A stretch of DNA of 64,000 nucleotides from Candidatus Saccharicenans subterraneus (GCA_003426165.1 QUAH01000004.1:7501-71500), one strand, 5' to 3'; positions 34,301-47,206 are shown, counted from the stretch's first letter. Notes: a model not told the origin generated them from the sequence alone. Numbers and translations: made by a program.

Positions 34301-34797
34301 ACAAGCCGGCCGCCCTTTGTGTCTCGCTTATTTTCTTACTCTGCTTATTCAGTCCTGACCTGGTCGGAGCTCCCCGGCCGGAGCTGTTGAAAAATTTCGA
34401 TCAGTTGTTATCTGCCCTGAAACTGGGACAGGAGGTTCGGCTGGTAATCCACTATGAAAAATGCTGGAAAAAACCGGGAGGAGAAGGATCCCCGCCGGAA
34501 AAAGGACCGGCCGCGGTCGGCGGGATGGCCCTGGTGAACTTCGAATATTTCCCGGCCGGCCTTATTCCCGGACAAGCCCGGGCTTTTATTTCTTCCTCAA
34601 CCCTGCAGTTCATTCAGCACCAGCGGCATGGCGTCGTCTACAACTATGCCCGGGTCCGGGTTTTCTCGGATAACCGGGTGGAAATCACCGTCCGTTATTA
34701 CCAGCCCCAGACTTTTGAAGTCCTGATGGAAGACGTTTACCAGACAGTGATGGCTGACCGAAAAAACGAAGGCGGGGCTTTCTTTTACCGAAGGTGA
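34297..34797 (+). CDS. Exported VirK-like protein
   Basis: 166 residues with a signal peptide (about 1-24). The mature protein opens with a LLSALKLGQEVRLVIHYEKC pattern: a helix, then a strand ending in Cys, as in the VirK family. It ends with strands that carry Tyr/Arg pairs (VVYNYARVRVFSD, EITVRYYQP). VirK-like proteins are small exported proteins of uncertain function. The start codon overlaps the previous stop, so it is expressed with the exported C26-like enzyme and may assist or inhibit it. The family call comes from pattern recall and needs a profile search. Confidence 0.6.
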   Translation: MNKPAALCVSLIFLLCLFSPDLVGAPRPELLKNFDQLLSALKLGQEVRLVIHYEKCWKKPGGEGSPPEKGPAAVGGMALVNFEYFPAGLIPGQARAFISSSTLQFIQHQRHGVVYNYARVRVFSDNRVEITVRYYQPQTFEVLMEDVYQTVMADRKNEGGAFFYRR

Positions 34798-34956
34798 AAA
34801 GCAGCATCCACCAGATATAATCTCCACTGCTCCTTTTCCCCGAAGCCAACGGCCAGGTGGAGAAGGTCGTTGATTACCTCTAGCCGTCATTCAAAATTTC
34901 AGGTTGCGGGCCATCGCTAACAATCGGCCTGGTTCCAGCTCTAAATTTTTCCCCCG

Positions 34957-34998
34957 ACGTATACTTTTGATTTTCACGAAACGTATATTTATGATTTT
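34957..34998 (+). repeat. Imperfect 18-nt direct repeat with 24-nt period
   Basis: ACGTATACTTTTGATTTT (34957-34974) and ACGTATATTTATGATTTT (34981-34998) match at 16 of 18 positions. They lie about 60-100 nt upstream of the predicted start of the DUF6786-like gene, on the position expected for activator sites. Confidence 0.5.
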
Positions 34999-35023
34999 TA
35001 TGTAACAAGCCCTAACTTTTCTC

Positions 35024-35052
35024 TTGAGATTTTTGGGGTCAATTGGTATCCT
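35024..35052 (+). promoter_or_regulatory. Promoter of the DUF6786-like lipoprotein gene
   Basis: TTGAGA (35024-35029), a 17-nt spacer, then TATCCT (35047-35052). Start near 35059, 21 nt before the ATG. Confidence 0.5.
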
Positions 35053-35079
35053 GATTTTTACTCCAGACAGGAGGTTAAG

Positions 35080-36327
35080 ATGCGTCTTTATCTATCAAGC
35101 CTGTTGCTTATTTTATCATTCGCCATTGTAATCATGATGGTTTCCTGTTCCAGGCCTTCGGGCCAGGTCCAGGGGACGCTTTTTAAAGACGACCTGGAAT
35201 TCCTGAAAAAGCACACCTCGGTTATCACCCTGACCGCAGAAGACGGACGGGCCATGGTGGCCGTCAACCCCGACATCCAGGGCCGGGTGATGACCAGCAC
35301 CGCCGCCGGGCCGGAAGGCCTGAGCTTCGGCTGGATTAACCGCGAGCTGATTTCCTCCAAGGAAAACAATCCCCATATCAACGCCTTCGGCGGCGAAGAC
35401 CGTTTCTGGCTCGGACCGGAAGGCGGCCAGTACTCACTGTTCTTCAAGAAAGGCTCGCCCTTTGACCTGGAACACTGGTTCACTCCCCCGCCGATAAACG
35501 AAGGGGCCTTCGACCTGGTGAGCAAGGACGAGCGGCAGGTTGTCCTGAAGAAAGACATGAACCTGGTCAATTACTCGGAATTCGAGTTCAGGATAAAAGT
35601 CGACCGGACAATCAGGCTACTCCCGGGCCCGGAGCTGGAAGCCCTGGGAATTCCGCTCGGTGGCAAACTCAGCTGGGTGGCCTTTCAGTCCGATAACCGC
35701 ATCACCAACGCCGGCGAACTCCCCTGGAAAAAAGAGACCGGCCTGGTCTCCATCTGGATCCTGGGCATGTTCAACCCTTCGCCTGACACCACGATAGTTA
35801 TTCCTTATAAGATGGGGCCTGAAGAAGAGCTCGGTCCCGTGGTCAACGACGCCTATTTTGGCAAGGTGCCGGCTGACCGGCTGAAAATCGCCGACGGAGT
35901 CATCTATTTCAAGGGCGACGGCCAGTACCGCAGCAAGATCGGTATCTCCCCCCTGCGGGTCCTTCCCTTCTGCGGAAGCTACGATTCCGGAAACCGCGTC
36001 CTGACCATTGTCCACCTGACCCTGCCCGACAACCCGGCCGAACACAGCTACGTCAACTCCATGTGGGAAATTCAGAAGGACCCATATGCTGGAGACGTGG
36101 TCAACAGCTATAACGATGGCCCGGCCGCTCCCGGGGCCAAGCCCTTCGGGCCGTTCTACGAACTTGAGACTTCCTCACCCGGAGCCATCCTCAACCCAGG
36201 AGAATCGCTGCGGCACGTGCACACCACCATCCACATCCAGGGCGAGGAGAAAGACCTGGACCCGATCGCCAGGAAGATTTTTGGGGTGGGCCTGGCCGAA
36301 ATAAAAAAGGCTTTCAGCCAGAAGTAA
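35080..36327 (+). CDS. DUF6786-like lipoprotein
   Basis: 415 residues. A lipoprotein signal ends in IMMVSC, with Cys near residue 23. The mature part is one large beta-sandwich-like domain with blocks FGGEDRFWLGPEGGQ, HWFTPPPINEG and LPFCGSYDSG that I associate with DUF6786 proteins of Bacteroidetes and related groups. Their fold resembles sugar-mutarotase-type domains (inference). The protein would face the periplasm or cell surface. CAGGAGG stands 5 nt before the ATG, with a good promoter at 35024-35052 and a direct repeat upstream. It is monocistronic. The biological role is unknown. Confidence 0.72.
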   Translation: MRLYLSSLLLILSFAIVIMMVSCSRPSGQVQGTLFKDDLEFLKKHTSVITLTAEDGRAMVAVNPDIQGRVMTSTAAGPEGLSFGWINRELISSKENNPHINAFGGEDRFWLGPEGGQYSLFFKKGSPFDLEHWFTPPPINEGAFDLVSKDERQVVLKKDMNLVNYSEFEFRIKVDRTIRLLPGPELEALGIPLGGKLSWVAFQSDNRITNAGELPWKKETGLVSIWILGMFNPSPDTTIVIPYKMGPEEELGPVVNDAYFGKVPADRLKIADGVIYFKGDGQYRSKIGISPLRVLPFCGSYDSGNRVLTIVHLTLPDNPAEHSYVNSMWEIQKDPYAGDVVNSYNDGPAAPGAKPFGPFYELETSSPGAILNPGESLRHVHTTIHIQGEEKDLDPIARKIFGVGLAEIKKAFSQK

Positions 36328-36730
36328 GAATACCTGGACCTAGGGCTGTTTCCGGTTATCCGGTTGCCTGACCCAGACTGGCATTTACATTCTATCGCTG
36401 GAGATTCTTGGATAGGGCCACCGGAATAAAACCAGGAAAAGGCATCAGAGAGCTAACACAGGCTCCCGGAGCACAGGACTCCGATCTAGCCGGTGACCCA
36501 CCAGCCGGGCAGGCTGCGATTGACGGCCACCGGTCCCGTTGATTAGAATAGGCCTGCGGTACCCGGAGCAGTCTTATAACATGAAGATAAACATGAGCGG
36601 CTTAAACGGCAGCCTTTTTCTTCTAATTTTCTACGTCAACCATTTCAGCGGCTTGTGATCTCTCCCCGCCTCACTTCTCAGGCCATTTCCCAATAACCCC
36701 GAGTCCTGGAAGAAAGAAAGGAGCAAGCCG
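36328..36730. other. Non-coding gap, no gene found
   Basis: 403 bases between two plus-strand genes. No ORF, tRNA or clear terminator is seen. The last 20 bases carry the ribosome site AAAGGAG of the next gene. Confidence 0.5.
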
Positions 36731-37864
36731 ATGAAAATTATCGTTTTGGGAGCCGGGCTGGTCGGCCGGGCCATGGCCCTGGACCTGGCCTCGGAAAAAG
36801 GTTTTGAGGTTTCTGCCGCCGACCGGGATGAAGCCAGGCTGAAGGACCTGGCCGAGCGCGGACTTAAAACGGTCCCGGCTGACCTGAGCCGGGCTCAAGA
36901 CTTAAAAGAAATAATCAGCGGGCAGGACCTGGTTCTCAACGCCCTGCCCGGCTGGCTGGGTTTTAAGACCCTGAGAACCTGCCTGGAGACCGGAAAAGAC
37001 GTGGTCGACATAGCCTTCTTCCCCGAAGACCCCTTTGAACTTGATGCCCTGGCCAGGGAAAAAGGGGCCACGGCCGTAATCGACGCCGGAGTGGCCCCGG
37101 GACTGAGCAACCTGCTGAGCGCCCACGGCCTGAGCCGCCTGGATAAAGGCCGCTCGTTGAGCATCTACGTCGGCGGCCTGCCCTCGATCAGGCAATGGCC
37201 GTTCGAGTACAAGGCAGTTTTTTCCCCGCTGGACGTCATCGAAGAATACCTCAGGCCGGCCAGGCTGAAAGAGGGAGGCCGGGTGGTGGTCAGGGAAGCC
37301 CTGTCCGACCCGGAATTCGTGGAGTTCGAGGAGCTGGGCACCCTGGAAGCCTTCAACACCGACGGGCTGCGTACTCTCCTCAAGACCCTGGACTTCCCGG
37401 ACATGAAAGAAAAAACCCTGCGCTATCCCGGACACAGGGAGAAGATGCTGGTGCTCCGGGAAGCGGGGTTTTTCGACTCCCGGCCGGTTGAGGTTGACGG
37501 CCAGCAGGTCAGGCCCGTTGACTTCACCGCCAGGATCCTTTTCTCTCGCCTCCAGCTCCGGCCCGGCGACGAGGACCTGACGGTGCTGAGAGTGGTGGTG
37601 GAAGGAGACAAGCACGGCCGCCCGCTCCGCCTGACCTATGAGCTGCTTGACCGCTTCGACCGCGGCAGCGGAGTTCACAGCATGGCCAGGACCACCGGTT
37701 ACACCGCCACCATGCTGGCCCGGGCCCTAACCCGCGGCCTCATCAAAAAGAAAGGTATTATCGCCCCGGAAATGCTGGGCTTCCAGCCGGACGTTTTCCT
37801 GTTTGTCAGGGAGGGGCTGGAAAAAAGAGGAATCATAATCAAAGAGGCAACCCAGGCCGGATGA
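36731..37864 (+). CDS. Saccharopine dehydrogenase family protein, lysine dehydrogenase-like
   Basis: 377 residues. A Rossmann N-domain with GAGLVGRAMALDL at the start binds NAD(P), followed by the saccharopine dehydrogenase catalytic region (AVIDAGVAPGLSNLL) and a C-terminal domain that closes the Rossmann fold. Length and layout fit the L-lysine 6-dehydrogenase / saccharopine reductase group of this family rather than carboxynorspermidine synthase. It would oxidise the epsilon-amino group of lysine or act in the aminoadipate pathway; the substrate cannot be fixed from sequence. AAAGGAG lies 8 nt before the ATG. It converges with the VKOR gene, with a hairpin at 37880-37906 between. Confidence 0.82.
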   Translation: MKIIVLGAGLVGRAMALDLASEKGFEVSAADRDEARLKDLAERGLKTVPADLSRAQDLKEIISGQDLVLNALPGWLGFKTLRTCLETGKDVVDIAFFPEDPFELDALAREKGATAVIDAGVAPGLSNLLSAHGLSRLDKGRSLSIYVGGLPSIRQWPFEYKAVFSPLDVIEEYLRPARLKEGGRVVVREALSDPEFVEFEELGTLEAFNTDGLRTLLKTLDFPDMKEKTLRYPGHREKMLVLREAGFFDSRPVEVDGQQVRPVDFTARILFSRLQLRPGDEDLTVLRVVVEGDKHGRPLRLTYELLDRFDRGSGVHSMARTTGYTATMLARALTRGLIKKKGIIAPEMLGFQPDVFLFVREGLEKRGIIIKEATQAG

Positions 37865-37879
37865 GCAGGTAAACAAAGT

Positions 37880-37906
37880 GGCCGGGAGCTGGACTTCTCC
37901 CCGGCC
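37880..37906. terminator. Hairpin between convergent genes
   Basis: GGCCGGGAG (37880-37888) pairs with CTCCCCGGCC (37897-37906) with one bulged base and an 8-nt loop. It separates the dehydrogenase and VKOR genes and could stop transcription in both directions. No T-run is seen. Confidence 0.5.
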
Positions 37907-37908
37907 CT

Positions 37909-37932
37909 GTATCCCGGCTACTATCCCGGCTA
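37909..37932. repeat. Tandem 12-nt duplication next to the VKOR stop codon
   Basis: GTATCCCGGCTA and CTATCCCGGCTA stand side by side (11 of 12 identical). The second copy contains the TAG stop of the VKOR-DsbA gene (37930-37932, minus strand). Confidence 0.55.
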
Positions 37933-39201
37933 CTTCTTCAGCTTTCTGGTGTCAACCCAGTTTTCCAGGAAGCGGCTCTCGCCCGCGGCCGGCTTTTCCT
38001 GCTCGGTCAGCAGCGACTCGATAATTGCCTTCAGGTGAGCGTAGGGCAGCGTCCCGATGATCATCCGGTTGTTGATGATGATGGTCGGGGTGGAGCGGAT
38101 GCCGTAGGGAAAGCGTTCCGAAGTTTTTTCATACTCCTTGCCGGTTTCAATAATCTGCCGGACCAGGGCCTTGGTCTTCTCATCGTTCAGAGCGGCCTCC
38201 ACGCCATACTTTCTGGCCAGCTGCAACCGCCATTCGGGATTCTTGGCCTTCTCAAAATTCCTGAAGATTTCATCATGGATCTGAAGGAACTTGGAGGGGT
38301 CATAGGCGGCGATATAAGAAAGGTCGCAGGAACCGGGGTGTTTGTCCTTGTCCACCACGTCATTGCACTTGGCCTCCAGCGGGAAGAACTGGAAGGCGAT
38401 GTTGATCTTGCCGGCATATTCTTTTTTGATCCTTTCCAGTTGCTTGAACAGGAACAGGCAGTCGGAGCAGAGGAAATCTCCGTATTCAATGATGCGGATC
38501 GGCGCCTCCTCGAACTTCTCGGTGGCCCTGGCCGTCCAGTAGGGTGAAATCAAACTTGGGTTCTTAACGGTTTCCAGGCTGTAAAATTCCTTGACGATTT
38601 TCGTGGCAACACCTCCCAGCTGGGCGTCTTTTTTGGCCTGATAAAAAAGGTGAAAGCCGTAGGCGCCCATCAGGGTCAGGACCCCGATGACCACCAGTGG
38701 CTTGATGGACCCGAATACCAGGTCCCGGAAAAACCCGTAGAGACCCGGATATTCGTTCCTGACACCATACTTCCAGAACAGAAAAAAGTTAAGAAGCGAG
38801 AATACATAAAAGCCAGAACAGAGCAGGCACAGGCTCTTCAGGAAGAAAACCGAGTAGATGAAAAGGGATATGACACCCAGGGCGTTGAGCAGGGACAGCA
38901 GCTTGTTAACCCTTTCCAGCCTGACCGAGGGCAGCACCGCCCCCACCATCACCAGTATGCCCAGGACCAGTCCCCAGTAACCCAGCGGAACCCCCTGGAA
39001 ATGGGCGATGGAAGAATAGGCCGAACTGTCGCAGTTAAAGAAGGCGCTGATATCGCAGAAGGCCCCGGTAAAAATGGTCTCCGGGAAATTGGCCTGGAAA
39101 AAATGGTCGATGGTCAGGTAGGAAAAAACGGCCATGCCCAGGCCGGCCAGGAAACTCCAGAACCTCAACCAGTAACTTCTCAGGGTCAGGCTTCTGTCCA
39201 T
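37930..39201 (-). CDS. VKOR-DsbA fusion (vitamin K epoxide reductase plus thioredoxin-like domain)
   Basis: 423 residues. The N-terminal part (about 10-195) has four or five TM helices and the VKOR cysteines: the loop pair Cys49 and Cys57, and the membrane CxxC Cys125-x2-Cys128 (SLCLLCSG). After a last TM helix, a DsbA-like thioredoxin domain (about 215-400) has Cys245-Ser-Asp-Cys248 and a cis-Pro region RSTPTIIINN. The fusion joins the disulfide-forming oxidase (DsbB role) with its partner (DsbA role), passing electrons to quinone. It is thus the likely main source of periplasmic disulfides for the exported Cys-rich proteins here. It is transcribed from a consensus promoter at 39399-39427 with a leader of about 190 nt. 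Confidence 0.93.
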   Translation of the reverse strand: MDRSLTLRSYWLRFWSFLAGLGMAVFSYLTIDHFFQANFPETIFTGAFCDISAFFNCDSSAYSSIAHFQGVPLGYWGLVLGILVMVGAVLPSVRLERVNKLLSLLNALGVISLFIYSVFFLKSLCLLCSGFYVFSLLNFFLFWKYGVRNEYPGLYGFFRDLVFGSIKPLVVIGVLTLMGAYGFHLFYQAKKDAQLGGVATKIVKEFYSLETVKNPSLISPYWTARATEKFEEAPIRIIEYGDFLCSDCLFLFKQLERIKKEYAGKINIAFQFFPLEAKCNDVVDKDKHPGSCDLSYIAAYDPSKFLQIHDEIFRNFEKAKNPEWRLQLARKYGVEAALNDEKTKALVRQIIETGKEYEKTSERFPYGIRSTPTIIINNRMIIGTLPYAHLKAIIESLLTEQEKPAAGESRFLENWVDTRKLKK

Positions 39202-39398
39202 CTCACACCTCGCTCCAGCAATTTTTATTCATCCGGATAGCCCTGGAAAAAGCTGGACCCGGCTTTAACAGCAGGCAAGACACAACTGATTCCAGCCGGT
39301 GTCTTCAAGGCATCTTTTCCTTTGCGCCCTGAGGCGCGCTTCAGGCCGTATCCGGATTTCCTACTAATCCTATATTTTTAATATCCTTAACCTAAGGC

Positions 39399-39427
39399 AT
39401 TTTAATCGTCGGGCTGACGACTGTCAA
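39399..39427 (-). promoter_or_regulatory. Consensus promoter of the VKOR gene with an inverted repeat in the spacer
   Basis: On the minus strand a perfect TTGACA (39427-39422), a 17-nt spacer, then TAAAAT (39404-39399). The spacer holds TCGTC-N5-GACGA (39406-39420), a perfect inverted repeat where a repressor could bind. The start is near 39391, so the leader before the ATG at 39201 is about 190 nt. Confidence 0.6.
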
Positions 39428-39429
39428 TT

Positions 39430-40171
39430 TCAGCCCTCGCGGCCGGCCCGGCCGGCAAAAATCTCCTCGGCCTCCCGGGTATATTTTCCATCCGGACCGT
39501 AGAGTATGAGGGGTGGGATGTCCCGGTAACCAAGGTCCGAAAAGCCACACTCGGCCAGAAAGAAGTTGGCCGGTTCGTTGGCCCGGGGATAGACCGACCG
39601 GCCGGTTTTGAGCTTAAGGCCCTGCCTTTCCAGCTCTCCCTCGAACTCCGCCCGGCGGCTGCCGGGAAAGATGAAGTAGGCCCGCCCGGTTTCTTTAAGC
39701 CAGTTCCTGGTGAAGGACAGCAGTTCTTCCAGGCTGCAGAGCAACTCGTGCTTGGCAATATTTTTTTCTTCCGAGGGGCTTAAAAAGCCGCTGTTGCGCC
39801 GGATGTAGGGCGGGTTGGAGAAGATGACATCAAACTTGCGGTTGGGCTGATACTGGCGGAAGTCTTTTTGAAGGACGGTAACCCGCCCCTCCAGGTTGTT
39901 GAGCAGGATGTTGCGCCGGGCCAGTTCCACCAGGACCGGTTGAACTTCCAGGGCCAGGATATGCTTGAAGGGCTTCAGGCTCAGCAGGAGAGAAATGATG
40001 CCACAACCGGTGCCCACCTCCAGCAGCTCCTCTCCTTCCCTGGTGGTGATGAAATCGGCCAGGAGCGGGGCGTCCAGTGAAAAGCGGAAACCGTTCTTTC
40101 TCTGCAGGACCAGAATTCGCCCGCGGTAAAAAGTATCCAAACTTTCATCCGGTCTTATTCCGGGGTCAAAC

Positions 40172-40182
<11 letters not shown>
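39430..40182 (-). CDS. tRNA1(Val) N6-adenine methyltransferase-like protein (TrmN6 family)
   Basis: 250 residues. A class I SAM-dependent methyltransferase with the SAM motif LEVGTGCGIISLLL and the catalytic NPPY (FSNPPYIRRN), typical of enzymes methylating adenine at N6. The N-terminal FRFSLDAPLLADF segment matches TrmN6 (YfiC), which modifies A37 of tRNA1(Val). The start is taken at ATG 40182, which overlaps the end of atpC by 11 nt and has GGAAG nearby, so it is probably translated as a tail of the ATP synthase operon. Upstream in-frame sequence to 40260 is the shadow of atpC. Confidence 0.85.
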
Positions 40183-44288
<4,106 letters not shown>

Positions 44289-44292
44289 CTTT

Positions 44293-44835
44293 TTACCTCT
44301 GGCTGACTATTTCCTTCAACTTCAGCAGGCCACCCCTGACCGAAACGTCATAGTGAACATTCCCCTTCTTCAGGACCAGCCCGCCGATGATCTCCGGGTT
44401 AATCCGGAAATTAAGACGGACGGGCTTTTTCCACTTCTCCTCCAGGGTTCTCTGGAGCTCGGTTTTTTCTTCTTCGGTCAGGTCCACCGCCGAATCTATT
44501 TCAAAGACTTCTATCCCCTTTTCCTCGGCCCAGACTCCGGGCAACTCGTCCAGGATTTCCGGAAGCAGGGACATTTTTTCCTTCTCGGTCAGCAGCTTGA
44601 CCAGGCGGGCCAGCCTGGGGTCAAGATCCAACCGTTTGAGAATCTCTTCCACCATCAGCTTTTTCTGTTGAACGGGAATGAAAGCCGAGGTCAGGGCATA
44701 GGTCAGGGCCGGGGTGGCCTTGATCAACTCGGCCAGGCCCCTGAGCTGTTCCAGGCAGGCCTTAAACTCGGATTCCCGGTCCAGGGCCCGGGCCAGCCCC
44801 CTGGCATATCTTCTAACTATTAACCGATGGTTCAT
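44293..44835 (-). CDS. atpH: ATP synthase F1 delta subunit
   Basis: 180 residues. The N-terminal helical domain ([14 protein letters not shown]) and the C-terminal region with the typical strand/helix [16 protein letters not shown] are both present, as in OSCP/delta. It links F1 to the b stalk. It overlaps the preceding atpF by 23 nt and runs into atpA with a 4-nt gap. Confidence 0.94.
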   Translation of the reverse strand: MNHRLIVRRYARGLARALDRESEFKACLEQLRGLAELIKATPALTYALTSAFIPVQQKKLMVEEILKRLDLDPRLARLVKLLTEKEKMSLLPEILDELPGVWAEEKGIEVFEIDSAVDLTEEEKTELQRTLEEKWKKPVRLNFRINPEIIGGLVLKKGNVHYDVSVRGGLLKLKEIVSQR

Positions 44836-45406
44836 TGGTTGACCTCAACCTGTCGATGGCTCTATGGATCAACTTCCGGTGTAGCTCGGGAGTCATTTTT
44901 TCCTTTATCCTTTTTTCGGCCAGGGAAACGCTGAGGTCTATGGCATAGGCTTTCAAATCCCTGATGCTCAGCCTGACCATGGTGTCGATTTCTTCCCGGG
45001 CCAGTTTTCTCAACCTCTCAGCCTCTCTTTGAGCTTCCTGCCGGATGGCTTCTCTTTCCCGCTCGGCTTCTTTCTCAGCCTGTTCTTTCAGGACCTGGAT
45101 TTCACCGGCCAGGTTGTTCAGCCGCTTCCTGGCTTCTTCCAGTTTCTGAAGGGACTCCTGTTTCATGGTTTCGGCCTGGCGCAGCCTGGCCGCTACCTGC
45201 TCAACCCTGCCTTTCAGGTATTCATTAAGGGGTTTTCGCAGCAGGTAGGCCAGCCCGCCGAACAGGACCACGAAGTTCAGGACCTGCCCCAGAAAAGTGG
45301 CCAGGTCAAAATGGCCGTGGGCCTCTTCGGCCAGTCCCTGGGCTCTCAGAACGAGGACCAGGAAGACCAGGGTCAACGGCTTGGATTCGGGCCGGAATCC
45401 TATCAA
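44813..45406 (-). CDS. atpF: ATP synthase b subunit (second stalk gene)
   Basis: 197 residues. A short hydrophobic N-terminus (possible signal peptide, about 10-25) is followed by one TM helix (about 36-56) and a long Glu/Arg/Lys-rich helix that forms the peripheral stalk. It overlaps the upstream b'-type gene by 4 nt and atpH by 23 nt. Two different b-like genes in a row suggest a hetero-dimeric stalk, as in photosynthetic and some other bacteria. Confidence 0.9.
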   Translation of the reverse strand: MIGFRPESKPLTLVFLVLVLRAQGLAEEAHGHFDLATFLGQVLNFVVLFGGLAYLLRKPLNEYLKGRVEQVAARLRQAETMKQESLQKLEEARKRLNNLAGEIQVLKEQAEKEAEREREAIRQEAQREAERLRKLAREEIDTMVRLSIRDLKAYAIDLSVSLAEKRIKEKMTPELHRKLIHRAIDRLRSTNEPSVNS

Positions 45407-45819
45407 TGAAGTATCTTCTCCTCGAGCTGGCGGGCCAGGCCTTCGACTTCCCGGCCGAGCTCGTCCTTGAGTTTCTCCGTCTGCTGGCTGAGTTCCACCC
45501 GGGCCGCGGCCACCTGTTGCTTGACTTCAGCCTGGATATCGGCCACCAGCCTAGCCTTCTCGTTCAGGGCTTCAGAAACGATTTTTTCCCTGAGGAGCTG
45601 GGATTCCTGGCGGGCTTCTTTTAAACCTGTTTCGACCTGCTGAAGGTGGCTTTCATAGTCTCGCATCGCCTGGCGATAGGTCCTTTCATTCTCCTCCAGG
45701 ATATTCCTCCGCTTTTCCCGCATGTTAAGGTATGGCTTGAAGAACACCCGGCCCAGGACAATGACCAGAACCCAGACCAGCACAAAGACTGCTATGAATG
45801 TCAGGTCGACCTGTAACAC
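45403..45819 (-). CDS. ATP synthase b'-type stalk subunit
   Basis: 138 residues. One N-terminal TM helix (about 6-26) is followed by a charged helix (ERTYRQAMRDYESHLQQ and so on) typical of b/b' subunits. It is the first gene of the F1 operon. It starts with GTG, with AAAGG 9 nt upstream, and overlaps atpF by 4 nt. The a (atpB) and c (atpE) subunits are not in this cluster, so the membrane part must be encoded elsewhere. Confidence 0.88.
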   Translation of the reverse strand: MLQVDLTFIAVFVLVWVLVIVLGRVFFKPYLNMREKRRNILEENERTYRQAMRDYESHLQQVETGLKEARQESQLLREKIVSEALNEKARLVADIQAEVKQQVAAARVELSQQTEKLKDELGREVEGLARQLEEKILH

Positions 45820-45841
45820 GGTTCTAACCTTTCAGTCTATA

Positions 45842-45871
45842 AGAATAAAAAAATAACATTAAAGGGGTCAA
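45842..45871 (-). promoter_or_regulatory. Promoter of the F1 ATP synthase operon
   Basis: On the minus strand TTGACC (45871-45866), an 18-nt spacer, then TATTCT (45847-45842). The start is near 45835, 16 nt before the GTG. The -35 box overlaps the T-run of the folC terminator. Confidence 0.45.
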
Positions 45872-45894
45872 AAAGCAACCTGGCCGAAGGCCAG
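45870..45894 (-). terminator. Rho-independent terminator of folC
   Basis: On the minus strand CTGGCC-TTC-GGCCAG (6-bp stem, 45894-45880) is followed by GTTGC and five T residues (45874-45870), immediately after the folC stop codon. Confidence 0.7.
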
Positions 45895-45895
45895 C

Positions 45896-47200
45896 TTAAC
45901 CCTTCCCGGCCTGTGATTGGAGAAACTGCCTGGCTTCGCCCACAAGGAAAAGAGAGCCGGCCACCAGGACGGGGACCTCGCCTTCTGATAGGGCCAGGGC
46001 CAGGCTGAGGGCCGAGGGCACAGTCTCTTCCAGGAAATACTTGCCCCGGTATTCGGGCATCCGGGCAGCTAAGTCCATAGGCCTGGCCGCCCGCTCGAGT
46101 GATGGGCGGGTCAGGATTATCCGCGAGGCCAGGGGAAACAGCCAGCGGGCTATTTTTTCTATTTCCTTGTCTTTCATAACTCCAAAGACCAGGATGGCCG
46201 GCCGGTTAAAGGTCTTCTTCCAGAACCTGTTGACCACCATGGCCCCGGCCTCGTTGTGGCAACCATCCAGGACCACCGGTGGAGAGGAACCGAAAATTTC
46301 CAGTCGGCCGGGCCAGGAGGCGCTTTCCACCCCCTGGATTATCTTTTTTTTGCTTAGCTTCCAGCCGCGGCCCACCATTACTTCAGAAGTGGCGATGGCC
46401 ACGGCCGCATTTTCACCCTGGTGCTGGCCGGGAAGAAGCGGCCTGAACCTGTAGGTGGCGGAGTCCGTCCGGTAAAGAAAAACCTCACCCCGCCTGGTGT
46501 CTACCAGGCTGAATTCTCTCTTTTTGTCGAAAACCTGGACCAGCGGGGCGTCCTCTTCCCGGCATTTTTTCTTGATGACCCGCAGGGCTTCCAGGTTCCT
46601 GACTCCACAGACACAGGGTACCTTCCCCTTGATTATCCCGGCCTTTTCAAAGGCGATTTTTTCCAGGGTTGAACCCAGGTATTGCTGGTGGTCATAGGAA
46701 ACGGTGGTTATGACCGAAACCTCGGGCCTGACCACGTTGGTGGCGTCGAACCGGCCGCCCATCCCGACTTCCAGAATGGCCAGGTCCACCTTTTTCCGGG
46801 CAAAGTAAAGAAAAGCGGCAACGGTCAGTATCTCAAAGTAGGTCAGGGCCCCGGCCACCCGGCCTTCACCCTTCAGCCTTTTTTCGCTTTTTTCTATCTC
46901 ACCCAGCAATTCCTTGAGTTCTTTTTCCCGAATCAGTCTACCGTTAACCCGGATTCTTTCCCTGACATCCACCAGGTGGGGAGAGGTATACAGGCCGGTC
47001 CGGTAGCCATGCAACCTGAAAATATTGTCCAGCATGGCACAGACCGAACCCTTGCCGTTGGTGCCGGCCACGTGGATGACCGGATAATCCCGGTGAGGAT
47101 ATCCGAAGTCTTCCAGCACCGCCTGGATGTTCTCCAGCCCCAGGCGGATGCCAAAAAGCTGGGCCTGTTCAAGATAGGGGTAAGAGGCGAGAGGGCGCAT
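45896..47200 (-). CDS. folC: Bifunctional folylpolyglutamate synthase / dihydrofolate synthase
   Basis: 434 residues. A Mur-ligase-type ATP enzyme that adds glutamate to dihydropteroate and tetrahydrofolate. The P-loop GTNGKGS is near residue 45, followed by LYTSPHLVDVRERIRVNG, the magnesium-site region EVGMGGRFDATN and the C-terminal domain block VLDGCHNEAGA. It starts six nt after the accD stop and lacks a ribosome site of its own, so translation is probably coupled. A clear terminator follows. Confidence 0.95.
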   Translation of the reverse strand: MRPLASYPYLEQAQLFGIRLGLENIQAVLEDFGYPHRDYPVIHVAGTNGKGSVCAMLDNIFRLHGYRTGLYTSPHLVDVRERIRVNGRLIREKELKELLGEIEKSEKRLKGEGRVAGALTYFEILTVAAFLYFARKKVDLAILEVGMGGRFDATNVVRPEVSVITTVSYDHQQYLGSTLEKIAFEKAGIIKGKVPCVCGVRNLEALRVIKKKCREEDAPLVQVFDKKREFSLVDTRRGEVFLYRTDSATYRFRPLLPGQHQGENAAVAIATSEVMVGRGWKLSKKKIIQGVESASWPGRLEIFGSSPPVVLDGCHNEAGAMVVNRFWKKTFNRPAILVFGVMKDKEIEKIARWLFPLASRIILTRPSLERAARPMDLAARMPEYRGKYFLEETVPSALSLALALSEGEVPVLVAGSLFLVGEARQFLQSQAGKG

Positions 47201-47206
47201 TAAATC

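Noticed and set aside
36328-36730. tRNA or small RNA in the gap before the dehydrogenase gene
   Set aside because: No cloverleaf, no conserved T-loop sequence, no promoter-terminator pair.
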